This document shows positions 9,318 through 18,455 of a stretch of 64,000 bases of DNA, piece after piece (position 1 is the first letter of the stretch; every line of letters starts with the position of its first letter). Both the position numbers and the translations under genes were made by a program. The notes below the pieces were generated by a model that was not told the DNA's origin, did not search any database, and saw only the letters and a list, made by a program, of their open reading frames with translations. The DNA comes from Aliiroseovarius sp. S1123 (lineage in GTDB: Bacteria > Pseudomonadota > Alphaproteobacteria > Rhodobacterales > Rhodobacteraceae): assembly GCF_023015885.1 (NCBI RefSeq), contig NZ_JALKBE010000003.1:124001-188000 (forward strand), in the 5' to 3' direction.

Positions 9318-9965
9318 TCAGAACGGGCATTTCGCCTTGATGGTGATCCCTTTTCCGCCGTCCGGGTGGCGCAAGCGCAGGCTTTCGGCATGCAGCATCA
9401 GGCGCGGGGCGTCCAACGCCTCGCCTGTGGCATAAAACGGATCGCCCAGAATGGGATGGCCGAGTTCCAGCATATGCACGCGCAGCTGATGGCTACGGCC
9501 CGTCTGCGGGAACAGCCGCATCCGAGTGGCGTTCTCTTCATAGCGCAGGACTTTCCAGTCGGTCACGGCAGGTTTGCCGTTCTCGAAATCCACATGCTGC
9601 TTGGGGCGGTTGGGCCAGTCAACGATCAAGGGCAGATCGACGGTGCCTTCCCGTTCTTCAACGCGACCAAAGACCCGCGCCAGATAGGTTTTCTTGGTCT
9701 GCCGTTTCTCGAACTGAAGCCCCAGATGGCGCTGCGCGTGTGGCGTCAGTGCAAAGACCATTACGCCCGAGGTATCGCGGTCCAGACGATGAACCAGCAG
9801 TGCTTCGGGAAACACCGCCTGAATGCGCGCGATCAGGCAATCGGCCAGATGCTCGCCCTTGCCCGGCACCGACAACAGACCCGAGGGCTTGTCCACGAAC
9901 AGAAGCTCGTGATCGTGATGCAGGATGACCAAAGGATCCTGAGGCGGGTTGTATTCAGACGACAT
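9318..9965 (-). CDS. rluA: RluA-family RNA pseudouridine synthase
   Basis: Isomerises uridine to pseudouridine in RNA. The catalytic motif HRLDRDTSG, with the active-site Asp, is near residue 60, followed by QFEKRQTKKTYLARVFG and the RluA-type FPQTGRSHQLRVHM motif. The protein is 215 residues with no S4 domain, matching E. coli RluA (which modifies 23S U746 and tRNA U32) rather than RluC or RluD. The substrate cannot be decided from sequence alone. It lies between the KAS III-like gene and rarD on the same strand, with gaps of about 80 and 36 bp. The ribosome site is weak. Confidence 0.85.
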   Translation of the reverse strand: MSSEYNPPQDPLVILHHDHELLFVDKPSGLLSVPGKGEHLADCLIARIQAVFPEALLVHRLDRDTSGVMVFALTPHAQRHLGLQFEKRQTKKTYLARVFGRVEEREGTVDLPLIVDWPNRPKQHVDFENGKPAVTDWKVLRYEENATRMRLFPQTGRSHQLRVHMLELGHPILGDPFYATGEALDAPRLMLHAESLRLRHPDGGKGITIKAKCPF

Positions 9966-10001
9966 GCGCGCGGGATAGCGGCTGAGACCCCGCGCCGCAA
10001 G

Positions 10002-10904
10002 TCACCGCTTGCGCCGCATCTGCCGAAACATCGACGTCGTATAGACGATCAGCGCCAGCCAGATCAGCGGGAAGGCGATCAGCTTGGCGCCTCCGAACGG
10101 TTCGCGGAAGATGAAGACGGCCACAAGGAAAATCATCGTCGGTGCGATGTATTGCAGGATGCCGATGGTCGACAGACGCAGCAATTTCGCGCCGTTCGCA
10201 TAGACCATCAGCGGCACAGCCGTCACCAGCCCGCAGCCCATCAGAAGCGCCGTATCCCAAGTCGAAGTGAACAGATGCCCCTGCCCGGTGGCGCCCAGCC
10301 AAACGACATAAGCCAGCGCGGGTGGCGTTAGGATCAGCACCTCAAGCAGGAAGCCCTGATTGGGCCCGATGGGCAGCGACTTTTTGAAATAGGCATAGAA
10401 ACCCCAGGTCAGCATCAGGCTGAGCGCTACCATCGGAAGGCGGCCCGTTTCGACCGTCAGGACGATCACGGCCAACGCCGCCAAAATCACTGCCACCCAT
10501 TGCGCAGGTGACAAGCGTTCCCCCAACAGCATGGCGCCCATCAGGATCGAAAACAGTGGGTTGATATAATAGCCCAGCGCGGCCTCGACCGTTTGCCCGG
10601 CACCAATCGCCCAGATGTAGATGCCCCAGTTGACCGAAATCAGCGTTGCCGTGACCAAGGCCAGAAGCAGGCTTCGGCGATCCATCAGAACGGTCTTCAG
10701 ATCACGCGTGCGCCCCATGGCAATCAGCACGGCGCCCGCGACGGGGACGGACCAGATCACGCGATGGGCCAGCACCTCGGTTGCGGGCATGTGGGTCAGA
10801 AGCTTCAGGTAGAGCGGCAGAAAACCCCACAGCACATAAGCCGTGATCGCAAAGGCAAGCCCTTGCGGCGTATCCACATTTTCGGGTTTGGCAGTAGCTG
10901 TCAT
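10002..10904 (-). CDS. rarD: RarD-type EamA-family membrane transporter
   Basis: Inner-membrane protein of about ten predicted spans made of two EamA repeats. RarD hallmarks are near the N-terminus: GLAFAITAYVLWGFLPLYLK and VLAHRVIWSVP, then ISVNWGIYIWAIGAGQTVEA and LGYYINPL. The 300-residue length fits. E. coli RarD was named for chloramphenicol sensitivity, but the true substrate of the family is unclear; a drug/metabolite exporter role is only general. The ribosome site is GAGGAACG. A 36-bp gap precedes rluA on the same strand. Confidence 0.88.
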   Translation of the reverse strand: MTATAKPENVDTPQGLAFAITAYVLWGFLPLYLKLLTHMPATEVLAHRVIWSVPVAGAVLIAMGRTRDLKTVLMDRRSLLLALVTATLISVNWGIYIWAIGAGQTVEAALGYYINPLFSILMGAMLLGERLSPAQWVAVILAALAVIVLTVETGRLPMVALSLMLTWGFYAYFKKSLPIGPNQGFLLEVLILTPPALAYVVWLGATGQGHLFTSTWDTALLMGCGLVTAVPLMVYANGAKLLRLSTIGILQYIAPTMIFLVAVFIFREPFGGAKLIAFPLIWLALIVYTTSMFRQMRRKR

Positions 10905-10995
10905 ATCGCGTTCCTCACCCAGCCTTTATGCAGGCCGGATGAGGGATTGGGTAGCGTGAATGTCGTGACACCACGCATCACGTTTCGTGATGGCA

Positions 10996-13443
10996 TCAGA
11001 CCTTGGCGCGCTCACCTTTCGGGTCGTACATCGGCTTCAGTGAGGCTTCGGCCTTCACACGGGTGCCCGCCACGTCGATCTCATAACTCGACGCCAGCAC
11101 ATCCGCAGCCGTTTCGCCCTTACACGGCACGTAACCCATGCCCATCGCGGCCCCCAGATGGTGCCCGTAGGACCCCGAACTGAGGAAGCCCACGATCTCG
11201 CCGTCGCGCAGGACGGGTTCGTTATGATAGAGCAGCGGCTCGGGGTCGGTCAGTTTGAATTGAACCATCCGGTTTTCCAGCCCGCTTTCCTTCTTGGCCA
11301 GCACGGCCTCGCGGCCGATGAAGTCCGGCTTGTCGGTCTTCACGGCAAAGCCAAGCCCGGCTTCCAGAACGTGATCTTCGCAGGTGATGTCGTGGCCGAA
11401 ATGGCGGAAGCCTTTTTCGATCCGGCAGCTGTCCATCATGTGCATGCCGCACAGCTTCAGGCCCATGTCCTGCCCGGCGTCGTACAGCGTTTCGAACACG
11501 TGCCCCGCCATGTCAGCCGAGGCATAAATCTCCCACCCCAGCTCACCGACATAGGTCACGCGGTGGGCGCGGGCCAGACCCATGCCGATCTCGATATCCT
11601 GCGCGGTGCCGAAGGGATTAGTGGCGTTGGTGAAGTCGTTCGGGCTGACTTTTTCTAGCAGCTTGCGGGCGTTGGGGCCCATCACGGCCAAGACGCCTTC
11701 GCCCGCGGTGACATCGGTGATCACCACGCGGAAGTCGCCCACATGACGCTGCATCCATGTCTGGTCGGCCAGACGTGTGGCGGCGGGGGTGACGACCAGA
11801 TACGAGGTCTCGGTCAGGCGGGTGACGGTCACGTCGGCCTCGATCCCGCCGCGACGGTTCAGGAACTGGGTATAGACGATCTTGCCGTTGGGCACCGCGT
11901 AATCGCCGCCACCCACATAGTTCATGAACGCCTCGGCATCCGGGCCTTCGACGCGGATTTTGCCGAAGGACGACATGTCGTACATGCCAACATTCTCGCG
12001 AATGGCTTTGTGTTCGGCGGCGGCGTTGTCGAACCAATTGGGGCGGCCCCAAGTGTATTCATACTCCGCCTTCTGACCTTCATTCGCAAACCAGTTGGCG
12101 CGTTCCCAACCGGCGAGTTCACCAAAGACCGCGCCCTGTTCCTTCAGGTGGTGGTGGAACGGGGTCCGGCGCACGCCGCGTGCGGTGGCCTTCTGGCGGA
12201 ACGGGAAGTGGTCGGCATAAAGCAGGCCCAGCGTCTCTTTCGAGCGTTCATACAGGTAGTGCTTGTTGCCTTGGAACGGCTGCATTCGGCTGATGTCGAC
12301 GTCGCCCAGATCGAAGGGCTTGTCGCCATCCTCCATCCATTGCGCCAATGCCATACCTGCGCCGCCTGCCGACTGAATGCCGATCGAATTAAAGCCCGCC
12401 GCGACCCAGACATTGTCCATCTCGGGCGCAAGGCCAAGGTGATAGGCATCGTCAGGCGTGAAGCTTTCCGGGCCGTTAAAGAAGGTGTGGATGCCAGCCT
12501 CGGCCAGCATCGGCATACGGTTACAGGCGTTTTCCAAGATCGGCTCAAAGTGGTCGAAATCTTCGGGCAATTGGTCGAACTCGAACGTATCTGCGATACC
12601 GTTCATGCCCCACGGTTTCGCGTTTGGTTCAAACGCACCCAGCAGCATCTTGCCTGCGTCTTCCTTGTAATACGCGCATTCGTCCGGCACGCGCAGCACC
12701 GGCATCTGGGTCAGGCCAGAAATGGCTTCGGTCACGATATAGAAGTGCTCGCAGGCATGAAGCGGGACGTTCACACCGGCCATACGGCCAACCTCGTGCC
12801 CCCACATGCCTGCGCAGTTCACGATCATGTCGCAGGCGATGTGACCCTGTTCCTTACCATCATCCGACGCCCAGTCCACGCCCGTCACCTTGCGCCCATC
12901 GCGCTGGATGCCGGTGACCTTGGTGCGCTCTTTGACGGTCGCGCCGCGTTGACGTGCGCCCTTGGCCAAAGCCAGCGCGATGTTGGCCGGGTCGCCCTGC
13001 CCGTCTTTGGGCAGCCAGACACCACCGACCACGCCGTCAATGTTCAGATGTTCATAGCGCGACAGGGCTTCTTCGGCGGTGATTTCTTCCACGTCGACGC
13101 CAAAGGCGCGGGCCATAGCGGCCTGACGGGCCAGTTCTTCCATCCGCTCAGTGGTCAGCGCCACGCTGATCGAGCCCACACGTTTAAAGCCGGTGGCAAC
13201 GCCCGTTTCTGCCTCAAGATCGCCATAGAGCTCCTGCGAGTATTTCGCCAGCTTCGTCATGTTCGCCGTCGCGCGCAGCTGGGCAATCAGACCTGCAGCA
13301 TGCCATGTGGTGCCGGATGTCAGTTGCTTGCGTTCAAGCAGCACCACATCTTTCCAGCCAAGCTTGGTCAGGTGATAGGCGACAGAGCAGCCGATGACGC
13401 CGCCACCGATGATGACAACGCGGGCTTGTGTGGGCAGGGACAT
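10996..13443 (-). CDS. FAD-dependent dehydrogenase fused to GcvT-like domain (dimethylglycine/sarcosine dehydrogenase family)
   Basis: Oxidative N-demethylase architecture: an N-terminal FAD-binding DAO domain (GGGVIGCSVAYHL, residues 13-25), a FAO_M linker, then a GcvT-like folate-binding domain (about 430-810). His48 in TSGTTWHAAG aligns with the histidine that carries covalent FAD in dimethylglycine dehydrogenase. Such enzymes oxidise dimethylglycine or sarcosine and pass the one-carbon unit to tetrahydrofolate. The frame opens at 13515, but the Met at 13443 follows an ideal AAGGAG and begins the conserved region (815 residues). It is the third gene in a minus-strand series with a paralogue (14564-17008) and an AraC-type regulator. 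Exact substrate is uncertain. Confidence 0.85.
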   Translation of the reverse strand: MSLPTQARVVIIGGGVIGCSVAYHLTKLGWKDVVLLERKQLTSGTTWHAAGLIAQLRATANMTKLAKYSQELYGDLEAETGVATGFKRVGSISVALTTERMEELARQAAMARAFGVDVEEITAEEALSRYEHLNIDGVVGGVWLPKDGQGDPANIALALAKGARQRGATVKERTKVTGIQRDGRKVTGVDWASDDGKEQGHIACDMIVNCAGMWGHEVGRMAGVNVPLHACEHFYIVTEAISGLTQMPVLRVPDECAYYKEDAGKMLLGAFEPNAKPWGMNGIADTFEFDQLPEDFDHFEPILENACNRMPMLAEAGIHTFFNGPESFTPDDAYHLGLAPEMDNVWVAAGFNSIGIQSAGGAGMALAQWMEDGDKPFDLGDVDISRMQPFQGNKHYLYERSKETLGLLYADHFPFRQKATARGVRRTPFHHHLKEQGAVFGELAGWERANWFANEGQKAEYEYTWGRPNWFDNAAAEHKAIRENVGMYDMSSFGKIRVEGPDAEAFMNYVGGGDYAVPNGKIVYTQFLNRRGGIEADVTVTRLTETSYLVVTPAATRLADQTWMQRHVGDFRVVITDVTAGEGVLAVMGPNARKLLEKVSPNDFTNATNPFGTAQDIEIGMGLARAHRVTYVGELGWEIYASADMAGHVFETLYDAGQDMGLKLCGMHMMDSCRIEKGFRHFGHDITCEDHVLEAGLGFAVKTDKPDFIGREAVLAKKESGLENRMVQFKLTDPEPLLYHNEPVLRDGEIVGFLSSGSYGHHLGAAMGMGYVPCKGETAADVLASSYEIDVAGTRVKAEASLKPMYDPKGERAKV

Positions 13444-13527
13444 GACATCACTCCTTGATGGATTCGGGTCGAGATTTGCACGCAGCATCGCGACCAAACA
13501 TCTTGTTTTCGCCAAAATTGACGGAAA

Positions 13528-14496
13528 TTAGCTATTATAGGCAGGCAAGTTTCCGGTCTTGCGCAGCGACATGGGGGTCACGCCGAAATGGCGGCGAAAG
13601 AGCGACGAGAACCCGTTGGGAAAGCCACAGGCCAGCCCGACATCGCGCACGCTCATCGCGGTTTTCAAAAGCAGCGTGTTGGCGTGGTTCAGGCGCAGCT
13701 CGCGGTAGTACGCGTTGGGCGTGGTGTGGAAATGCGTGCGGAAATGACGTTCCAGCGAGCGTTCGGAAATCCCCAGCAGCGCCACCAGTTCCGAGATGCG
13801 CAGCGGCTCTTCCAGATTGGCCTGCATCAGCTCGACACATTGGTCCAGCGCGCGATTTCCGGTTAGGGTAAGTTCCTTCCCGCCAAAGGGTTGCAGGGTC
13901 GAGAATGTGCGGATCTTCTCGTGCAGCATGATGTCGGCCACCGTCGCGACCGAGGCTGCGGACAGGTGGCTACCCAACAGCGCCAGCACAAGGTCATGGG
14001 TCGATCCCATCCCCGCGGATGTGATGATGCGACCATCGTCAGCAACCAGCGCATAAGACCCGACCCCAGGCGTGCCGCGTTCGTTCAGAACCGCGCGGTT
14101 TTCCCAATGGGTGGTGTGGCTCATCGTTTGTTCGCCGGTCTCGGCGATGTGACGGCTGGCCGCTTCGGACAGCAGGATCACGCGGGCTCCGGCCCATTGA
14201 TAGGCTTTGATTTCCTTTTGCAGTGACAGCTCTTTCGCGTCGGGGTCGGAATTGCCCAGCACAAATACGTAATGCGCCGACGGTTTGGGGTGGAAGGGCT
14301 GGGTCGCTACATCGATCCCAGCACGACAGCGCACATCCCCACCGTGGCGCGACAGATTCTGCCAGCGAAACACCTCGCGCGCGGTGACGCGGTTGGCGAT
14401 GCGCAGAAGCTCAAGAATGGCGGACAATTCGGTCAAGACAAAGCCGTCTGACATCAGGATGTCGACCTGAACGGGATGTTGGATCATGTCCTTCAT
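13528..14496 (-). CDS. GlxA-family AraC-type regulator (GbdR-like)
   Basis: Transcription factor with an N-terminal DJ-1/PfpI-like ligand domain (about residues 8-170, opening VQVDILMSDGFVLTELSAIL) and a C-terminal double AraC helix-turn-helix (about 215-315, with SERSLERHFRTHFHTTPNAY and LACGFPNGFSSLFRRHFGVT). Length is 322 residues from the Met at 14496, which has a GGAAGGAAC ribosome site; the frame is open further upstream but without conservation. Pseudomonas GbdR has this domain order and activates glycine betaine and dimethylglycine catabolism. Its position between two dimethylglycine-dehydrogenase-like genes suggests a similar role here. That is inference from context. Confidence 0.82.
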   Translation of the reverse strand: MKDMIQHPVQVDILMSDGFVLTELSAILELLRIANRVTAREVFRWQNLSRHGGDVRCRAGIDVATQPFHPKPSAHYVFVLGNSDPDAKELSLQKEIKAYQWAGARVILLSEAASRHIAETGEQTMSHTTHWENRAVLNERGTPGVGSYALVADDGRIITSAGMGSTHDLVLALLGSHLSAASVATVADIMLHEKIRTFSTLQPFGGKELTLTGNRALDQCVELMQANLEEPLRISELVALLGISERSLERHFRTHFHTTPNAYYRELRLNHANTLLLKTAMSVRDVGLACGFPNGFSSLFRRHFGVTPMSLRKTGNLPAYNS

Positions 14497-14520
14497 CGTC
14501 TGTTCCTTCCCTGTTGGTGT

Positions 14521-14548
14521 GCCCCGCGCATCTTGGCGCGCGCGGGGC
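14521..14548. other. GC-rich hairpin between dehydrogenase and regulator genes
   Basis: GCCCCGCGC (14521-14529) and GCGCGGGGC (14540-14548) form a perfect 9-bp stem with a 10-base loop in the 67-bp gap. A T-rich tract (GGTTTTAT) follows only on the plus strand, whereas the flanking genes are on the minus strand. It is therefore not a good terminator for them. It may instead slow transcription or protect the mRNA end. Confidence 0.5.
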
Positions 14549-14563
14549 GGTTTTATCATGCGA

Positions 14564-17008
14564 TCAGGCGCGCAGACGCTCGTTTGCCGGATCCCACAGC
14601 GGTTGGTCTTCCTGCACCACGGCTTTGAACTTCTCGCCGTAGATTTCGACCTCAAGCACGGTGCCGGGGGTGGCCAGTTCGGCACGAACCATGCCCAGCG
14701 CGATCGACTTGTTCACGCGATGGCCCCACCCGCCCGAGGTGGTTTCGCCGACGATCTCGTCGCCCGACCAGATGCAGGACATATAGGGCGCGTCGGCGTC
14801 CCCGGCCTCGACCGTCAGGGTCACGAAGGATTTCTTCACGCCCTGCTGCATCTCGTTCTGGATCGCGGCCTTGCCCGGGAAGTCCTGTGGCTTGTCCAGC
14901 TTGACGAAACGGCCAAGCCCGCCTTCCAGCAGCGAGTAATCCGTCGACAGATCGCCCTTCCACGCACGATAGCCTTTTTCCAGACGCAAAGAATTCAGCG
15001 CGTACATGCCGAAGGGCTTGGCGCCACCGTCCACGATCGCGTCATAGATCGCGGGCATGTCCTCGTTCAACGCATGGACTTCCCAGCCCAGCTCGCCCGC
15101 GAAGGACACACGCACCAGATGCGCAGGTTTACCAGCGACGGTAGCCGCCTGATGGGTCAGCCAGCCAAGGCTCAGATCCGCATCCGACAAACCTGCCAAC
15201 AGATCGCGCGACTTGGGTCCGGTCACAATCAGCGTGTCGCGGGTGGTGGTGACGTCCTCGACCGAAACAGTCGCAGGCATCGCTTGCACCAGAATGTCCC
15301 GGTCATGCCACTGAGCTGTTGCGGCGGTGATCATGACGAAGTCGTCTTCACCCAGACGCATGCACGACATTTCGGTCAGAATGCGGCCACGGTTGTCTGC
15401 GATATAGACCAGGTTGATACGCCCGATCTTGGGCAGGCCACCGGTCACTAGACCGCGCAGAGCCTCGGCAGCACCGTCGCCTTTGACAACAAAGCGCGAG
15501 AAGCCCGGCAGGTCCAGAACGCCCACGCCGTCACGCACGGCTTCGCATTCTTCTTTGATACGCGCCTCCCACGGGCCAGAGCGGCCCCATGTGTGCGTCG
15601 CTTCTTCCGAGGTATCGTCGCCATCCTGCGCAAACCAGTTGGCACGTTCCCAGCCGTTATATGCCCCCATGACGCCACCAGCAGCGATCACGCGGTCATG
15701 AACAGGCGACAGTTTCTTGTCCCGCGCGGCAGTCCATTCGTGATGGGGGAAGTGCATGGCGTATTCGTTGCCGTAGACCTCCATCCCTTTCTGATCGCAG
15801 TAATCCTGATCGGTGTAGTCGGTGTAGCGGCGCGGATCGACCGCCCACATGTCCCATTCGCTCGCGCCATCGACGATCCATTCGGCCATGACCTTACCTG
15901 CGCCACCGCCTTGCGCGATGCCGAAGGTGAAGACACAGGCCTCGAACGCGTTCTCAACACCCGGCATCGGACCCATCAGGGGCAGACCATCGGGGGCATA
16001 GGGGATCGGGCCGTTGATCACGCTGGACACGCCCGAGGTCTCCATCAGCGGCACGCGGGCCATGGCGTCGACGACGATATCCTCGATCCGGTCCAGATCT
16101 TCCTGCCACAGCTGGAAGCTGAAATCGTCGGGCATCTTGTCATCACCCAGCCAATGGGCCTTACAATTCGGCTCGTACGGGCCAAGGTTATAGCCGTGCT
16201 TTTCCTGACGCAGATAGTACGACACATCCACGTCGCGGATCAGGGGCAGCTTACCGCCATGTGCCTTGGACCAAGCCTCGATTTCCGGGATCTGTTCGGT
16301 CAGCAGGTACTGGTGCTCCATCACCATCATCGGCACGGTGCGGCCGCCATAGGGCTTGAACCACTCGCCAACGCGCTGGGCATAGTACCCGGCAGCGTTC
16401 ACCACGTAATCCGCCTCGATATCACCTTTCTCGGTGTGCACGATCCACGTCTTGTCTTCCTTCTGGGTCACGCCCGTCGCCGGGGTGAAACGCAGAATCT
16501 TCTGGCCCAGATCACGCGCACCTTTGGCCATCGCTTGGGTGACCTGAGCCGGATCGATATCGCCATCCGACGGATCCCACAGCACGCCCATCAGGTCGTG
16601 AGTTTCAAGGAAGGGATAACGTTCTTTCGCCTGCTCGGGCGTCCACATCTCCATCTCGATGCCCTGATAGCGGCCCATGGAACAGGCGCGTTCAAACTCC
16701 TGCATCCGTTCCTTGGTATGCGCCAGACGGATCGAGCCCGTCTGGTGATAGTTCATCGGATAGTCGACCTCTTCGCCCAGACGCGAATACAGCTCGGTCG
16801 AATAACGCTGCATGTTCATGATCGCCCAGCTGGTCGAGAACGTCGGCACGTTGCCTGCCGCGTGCCAAGTGGACCCTGCCGTCAGCTCGTTCTTTTCAAG
16901 CAACACGCAATCGGTCCAGCCCTTCAGGCCGAGGTGATACAGCGTCGAGGCGCCGACAACACCGCCGCCGATGATGACGACGCGTGCTTTGGTGGGGAAG
17001 TCGGACAT
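14564..17008 (-). CDS. FAD-dependent dehydrogenase fused to GcvT-like domain (dimethylglycine/sarcosine dehydrogenase family), second copy
   Basis: Paralogue of the 10996-13443 gene with the same order: FAD-binding GGGVVGASTLYHLGLKGW near residue 14, linker, then GcvT-like folate domain to the C-terminus. His49 in TAGSTWHAAGN is the candidate covalent flavin site. Length is 814 residues from the Met at 17008, supported by GGAG six bases upstream; Met at 17020 is less likely. The two copies differ throughout (for example VPTFSTSWAIMN here against IAQLRATANMTK after the histidine), so they are not a recent duplication and may take different methylated amines. It precedes the GlxA-type regulator on the same strand. 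Confidence 0.85.
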   Translation of the reverse strand: MSDFPTKARVVIIGGGVVGASTLYHLGLKGWTDCVLLEKNELTAGSTWHAAGNVPTFSTSWAIMNMQRYSTELYSRLGEEVDYPMNYHQTGSIRLAHTKERMQEFERACSMGRYQGIEMEMWTPEQAKERYPFLETHDLMGVLWDPSDGDIDPAQVTQAMAKGARDLGQKILRFTPATGVTQKEDKTWIVHTEKGDIEADYVVNAAGYYAQRVGEWFKPYGGRTVPMMVMEHQYLLTEQIPEIEAWSKAHGGKLPLIRDVDVSYYLRQEKHGYNLGPYEPNCKAHWLGDDKMPDDFSFQLWQEDLDRIEDIVVDAMARVPLMETSGVSSVINGPIPYAPDGLPLMGPMPGVENAFEACVFTFGIAQGGGAGKVMAEWIVDGASEWDMWAVDPRRYTDYTDQDYCDQKGMEVYGNEYAMHFPHHEWTAARDKKLSPVHDRVIAAGGVMGAYNGWERANWFAQDGDDTSEEATHTWGRSGPWEARIKEECEAVRDGVGVLDLPGFSRFVVKGDGAAEALRGLVTGGLPKIGRINLVYIADNRGRILTEMSCMRLGEDDFVMITAATAQWHDRDILVQAMPATVSVEDVTTTRDTLIVTGPKSRDLLAGLSDADLSLGWLTHQAATVAGKPAHLVRVSFAGELGWEVHALNEDMPAIYDAIVDGGAKPFGMYALNSLRLEKGYRAWKGDLSTDYSLLEGGLGRFVKLDKPQDFPGKAAIQNEMQQGVKKSFVTLTVEAGDADAPYMSCIWSGDEIVGETTSGGWGHRVNKSIALGMVRAELATPGTVLEVEIYGEKFKAVVQEDQPLWDPANERLRA

Positions 17009-17107
17009 TGAGGTCTCCATGTGATGCGAGTGTTCGTTGTGTCTGTGGTCCGTTGCGGGTCTGTCGCGCGGCAAGCGTGCGAAAGTGTTGGGCCAGATGC
17101 ATGGCAA

Positions 17108-17686
17108 TCAATACACCGGCGGCGCGATCACCCAGATCGCAACGGCGGGTTCGTCATAGGGATTTGCCCAGTCATAGGTCTCGTGCTTGATGCGGAAACT
17201 GTCGCCGGTCTGCACGGTGAAACTGCGCCCGCCAATGGTCAGGTCCAACTTGCCCGAGACCATATAGCCGACCTCTTGCGTGGGACGGCTGGCGGGGGTC
17301 TGCATCTTCGAGTGCGGTGCGAAGGTGGAATGCACCATCTCGAAATCATCAGTCAGGTCGGGGGACAGAAGCTCTTCCCGCAACCCTTCGTGGCTTGCGC
17401 CCATCGGGCGTCGATTGCCTGCGCGCACGATCCGCCCCTGCTCGCCCGCGGGCGAGGACTTGTGCGCAAAAAGCAGCGACATGGGCACGCCCAGCGCCTC
17501 GGCGATTGCGCGCAGATCGGAAATCGAAGGCTCGGATTTGTCGCGTTCCACTTGACTGACCCACCCAACGGACCGCCCCAAAGCTTCGGCCAGATCCGAG
17601 ATCGTCATGCCACGCGATTTGCGCAAGGCCCGCAGGTCAGCCCCCAGACTGGTCCGGTTCAGGTGCTGTGGATCGCTGTGTAGCAT
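17108..17686 (-). CDS. XRE-family regulator with cupin domain
   Basis: Residues 13-68 form an XRE/Cro helix-turn-helix (LGADLRALRKSRGMTISDLA, then VGWVSQVERDKSEPSISDL). Residues about 105-190 form a small cupin sensor domain (QEVGYMVSGKLDLTIGG, then GDSFRI). The 192-residue size matches the SutR/PuuR type that senses small amines, amino acids or sulfur compounds. The start has a GGAGG ribosome site. A perfect CGTGAAA-T-TTTCACG palindrome lies about 25 bases upstream of the start codon, so autoregulation is likely. It sits 99 bp before the second dehydrogenase gene on the same strand and may also control it. Confidence 0.85.
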   Translation of the reverse strand: MLHSDPQHLNRTSLGADLRALRKSRGMTISDLAEALGRSVGWVSQVERDKSEPSISDLRAIAEALGVPMSLLFAHKSSPAGEQGRIVRAGNRRPMGASHEGLREELLSPDLTDDFEMVHSTFAPHSKMQTPASRPTQEVGYMVSGKLDLTIGGRSFTVQTGDSFRIKHETYDWANPYDEPAVAIWVIAPPVY

Positions 17687-17708
17687 GTGACCTCCGCATG
17701 AATGTTAT

Positions 17709-17723
17709 CGTGAAATTTTCACG
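17709..17723. promoter_or_regulatory. Perfect palindrome, candidate XRE-cupin operator
   Basis: CGTGAAATTTTCACG has 7-bp perfect arms around one central base and sits 23-37 bases before the ATG of the XRE-cupin gene, where a repressor would block transcription. Size and symmetry fit XRE-family operators. Confidence 0.55.
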
Positions 17724-17839
17724 CTTTTTTTCATGCTGGGGCAGAAAGGTGATTCGTGGCAAGCCCGAATACGACGAGGAAATGTCGTGTTCAGGCCGCC
17801 AAACGGGGCAGATCTTCGGGGATTCGGCGGGAAATCGAC

Positions 17840-18292
17840 CTAGCGCGCGAAGGTCTCTGACAGGATTTTCGCAAGCGCCTCAGCGTCGTCCTGCGTGAAG
17901 GCGGCAGGCTGATCGCTGTCGATATCCAGCACCGCAATCAGCGCACCATCTGCGTTCCAGACCGGCAACACGACTTCAGAGCGGGTCGAAGACGCGCAGG
18001 CGATGTGGCCGGGGAAGGCGTCAACGTCATCGACCAATTGAACCTCGCCCGTGCGTGCCGCAGCACCACACACCCCGCGCGAGAACGGGATTTGCAAACA
18101 GCCATGCCCGCCCTGATACGGCCCGATCTTCAACATCTCGGGCGCGGCCACGCGGTAGAAGCCTGTCCAATCGAACCGGTCATCTGCGTGATGCAGCTCG
18201 CACGTGACAGTGGCCATCAGGGCGACCTCGTCGGTCTCGCCTTCGGTCAGCGAGGCGATGATCTGGGCGGTCTCAGAATAGTTGATCTTCAT
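17840..18292 (-). CDS. Free methionine-(R)-sulfoxide reductase (GAF domain)
   Basis: Small GAF-domain enzyme that reduces free methionine-R-sulfoxide. The catalytic cysteines of the fRMsr family are present: GHGCLQIPFSRGVCGAAA supplies two and HIACASSTRSEVV the third. The FDWTGFYR segment and the closing DIDSDQPAAFTQDDA are also characteristic. Length from the ATG at 18292 is 150 residues; a longer frame would need a TTG start, and GGAAAA before the ATG supports the shorter form. It lies between the thiolase terminator and the XRE-cupin promoter region, and probably has its own transcript. Confidence 0.87.
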   Translation of the reverse strand: MKINYSETAQIIASLTEGETDEVALMATVTCELHHADDRFDWTGFYRVAAPEMLKIGPYQGGHGCLQIPFSRGVCGAAARTGEVQLVDDVDAFPGHIACASSTRSEVVLPVWNADGALIAVLDIDSDQPAAFTQDDAEALAKILSETFAR

Positions 18293-18307
18293 GGTGTTTT
18301 CCAAATG

Positions 18308-18331
18308 AAAAGGGCGCGGAAACCCGCGCCC
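18308..18331 (-). terminator. Rho-independent terminator for the thiolase gene
   Basis: On the minus strand, GGGCGCGG and CCGCGCCC form an 8-bp perfect stem with a 4-base loop, followed by TTTTC. It lies about 125 bp after the thiolase stop and just ahead of the GAF-domain gene, so it should separate the two transcripts. Confidence 0.7.
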
Positions 18332-18455
18332 AAAAGCATCCGACTTTCAACTTGAAACATACTGCGGCGCGAATGTCCCGAAAATGCGAAGCATGGCAGG
18401 GTATTCGTGCCTCACGTGAAGGTCGAATGCTTTAATCTAGCAGGTCTATGTGACC

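Noticed and set aside
11743-13458. 571-codon plus-strand frame opposite the first dehydrogenase
   Set aside because: Antisense shadow; the minus-strand product has clear FAD and GcvT motifs and a strong ribosome site.
14521-14556. Terminator for the second dehydrogenase gene
   Set aside because: The stem is strong, but the T tract follows it only on the plus strand; minus-strand transcripts would not meet a U run after the hairpin.
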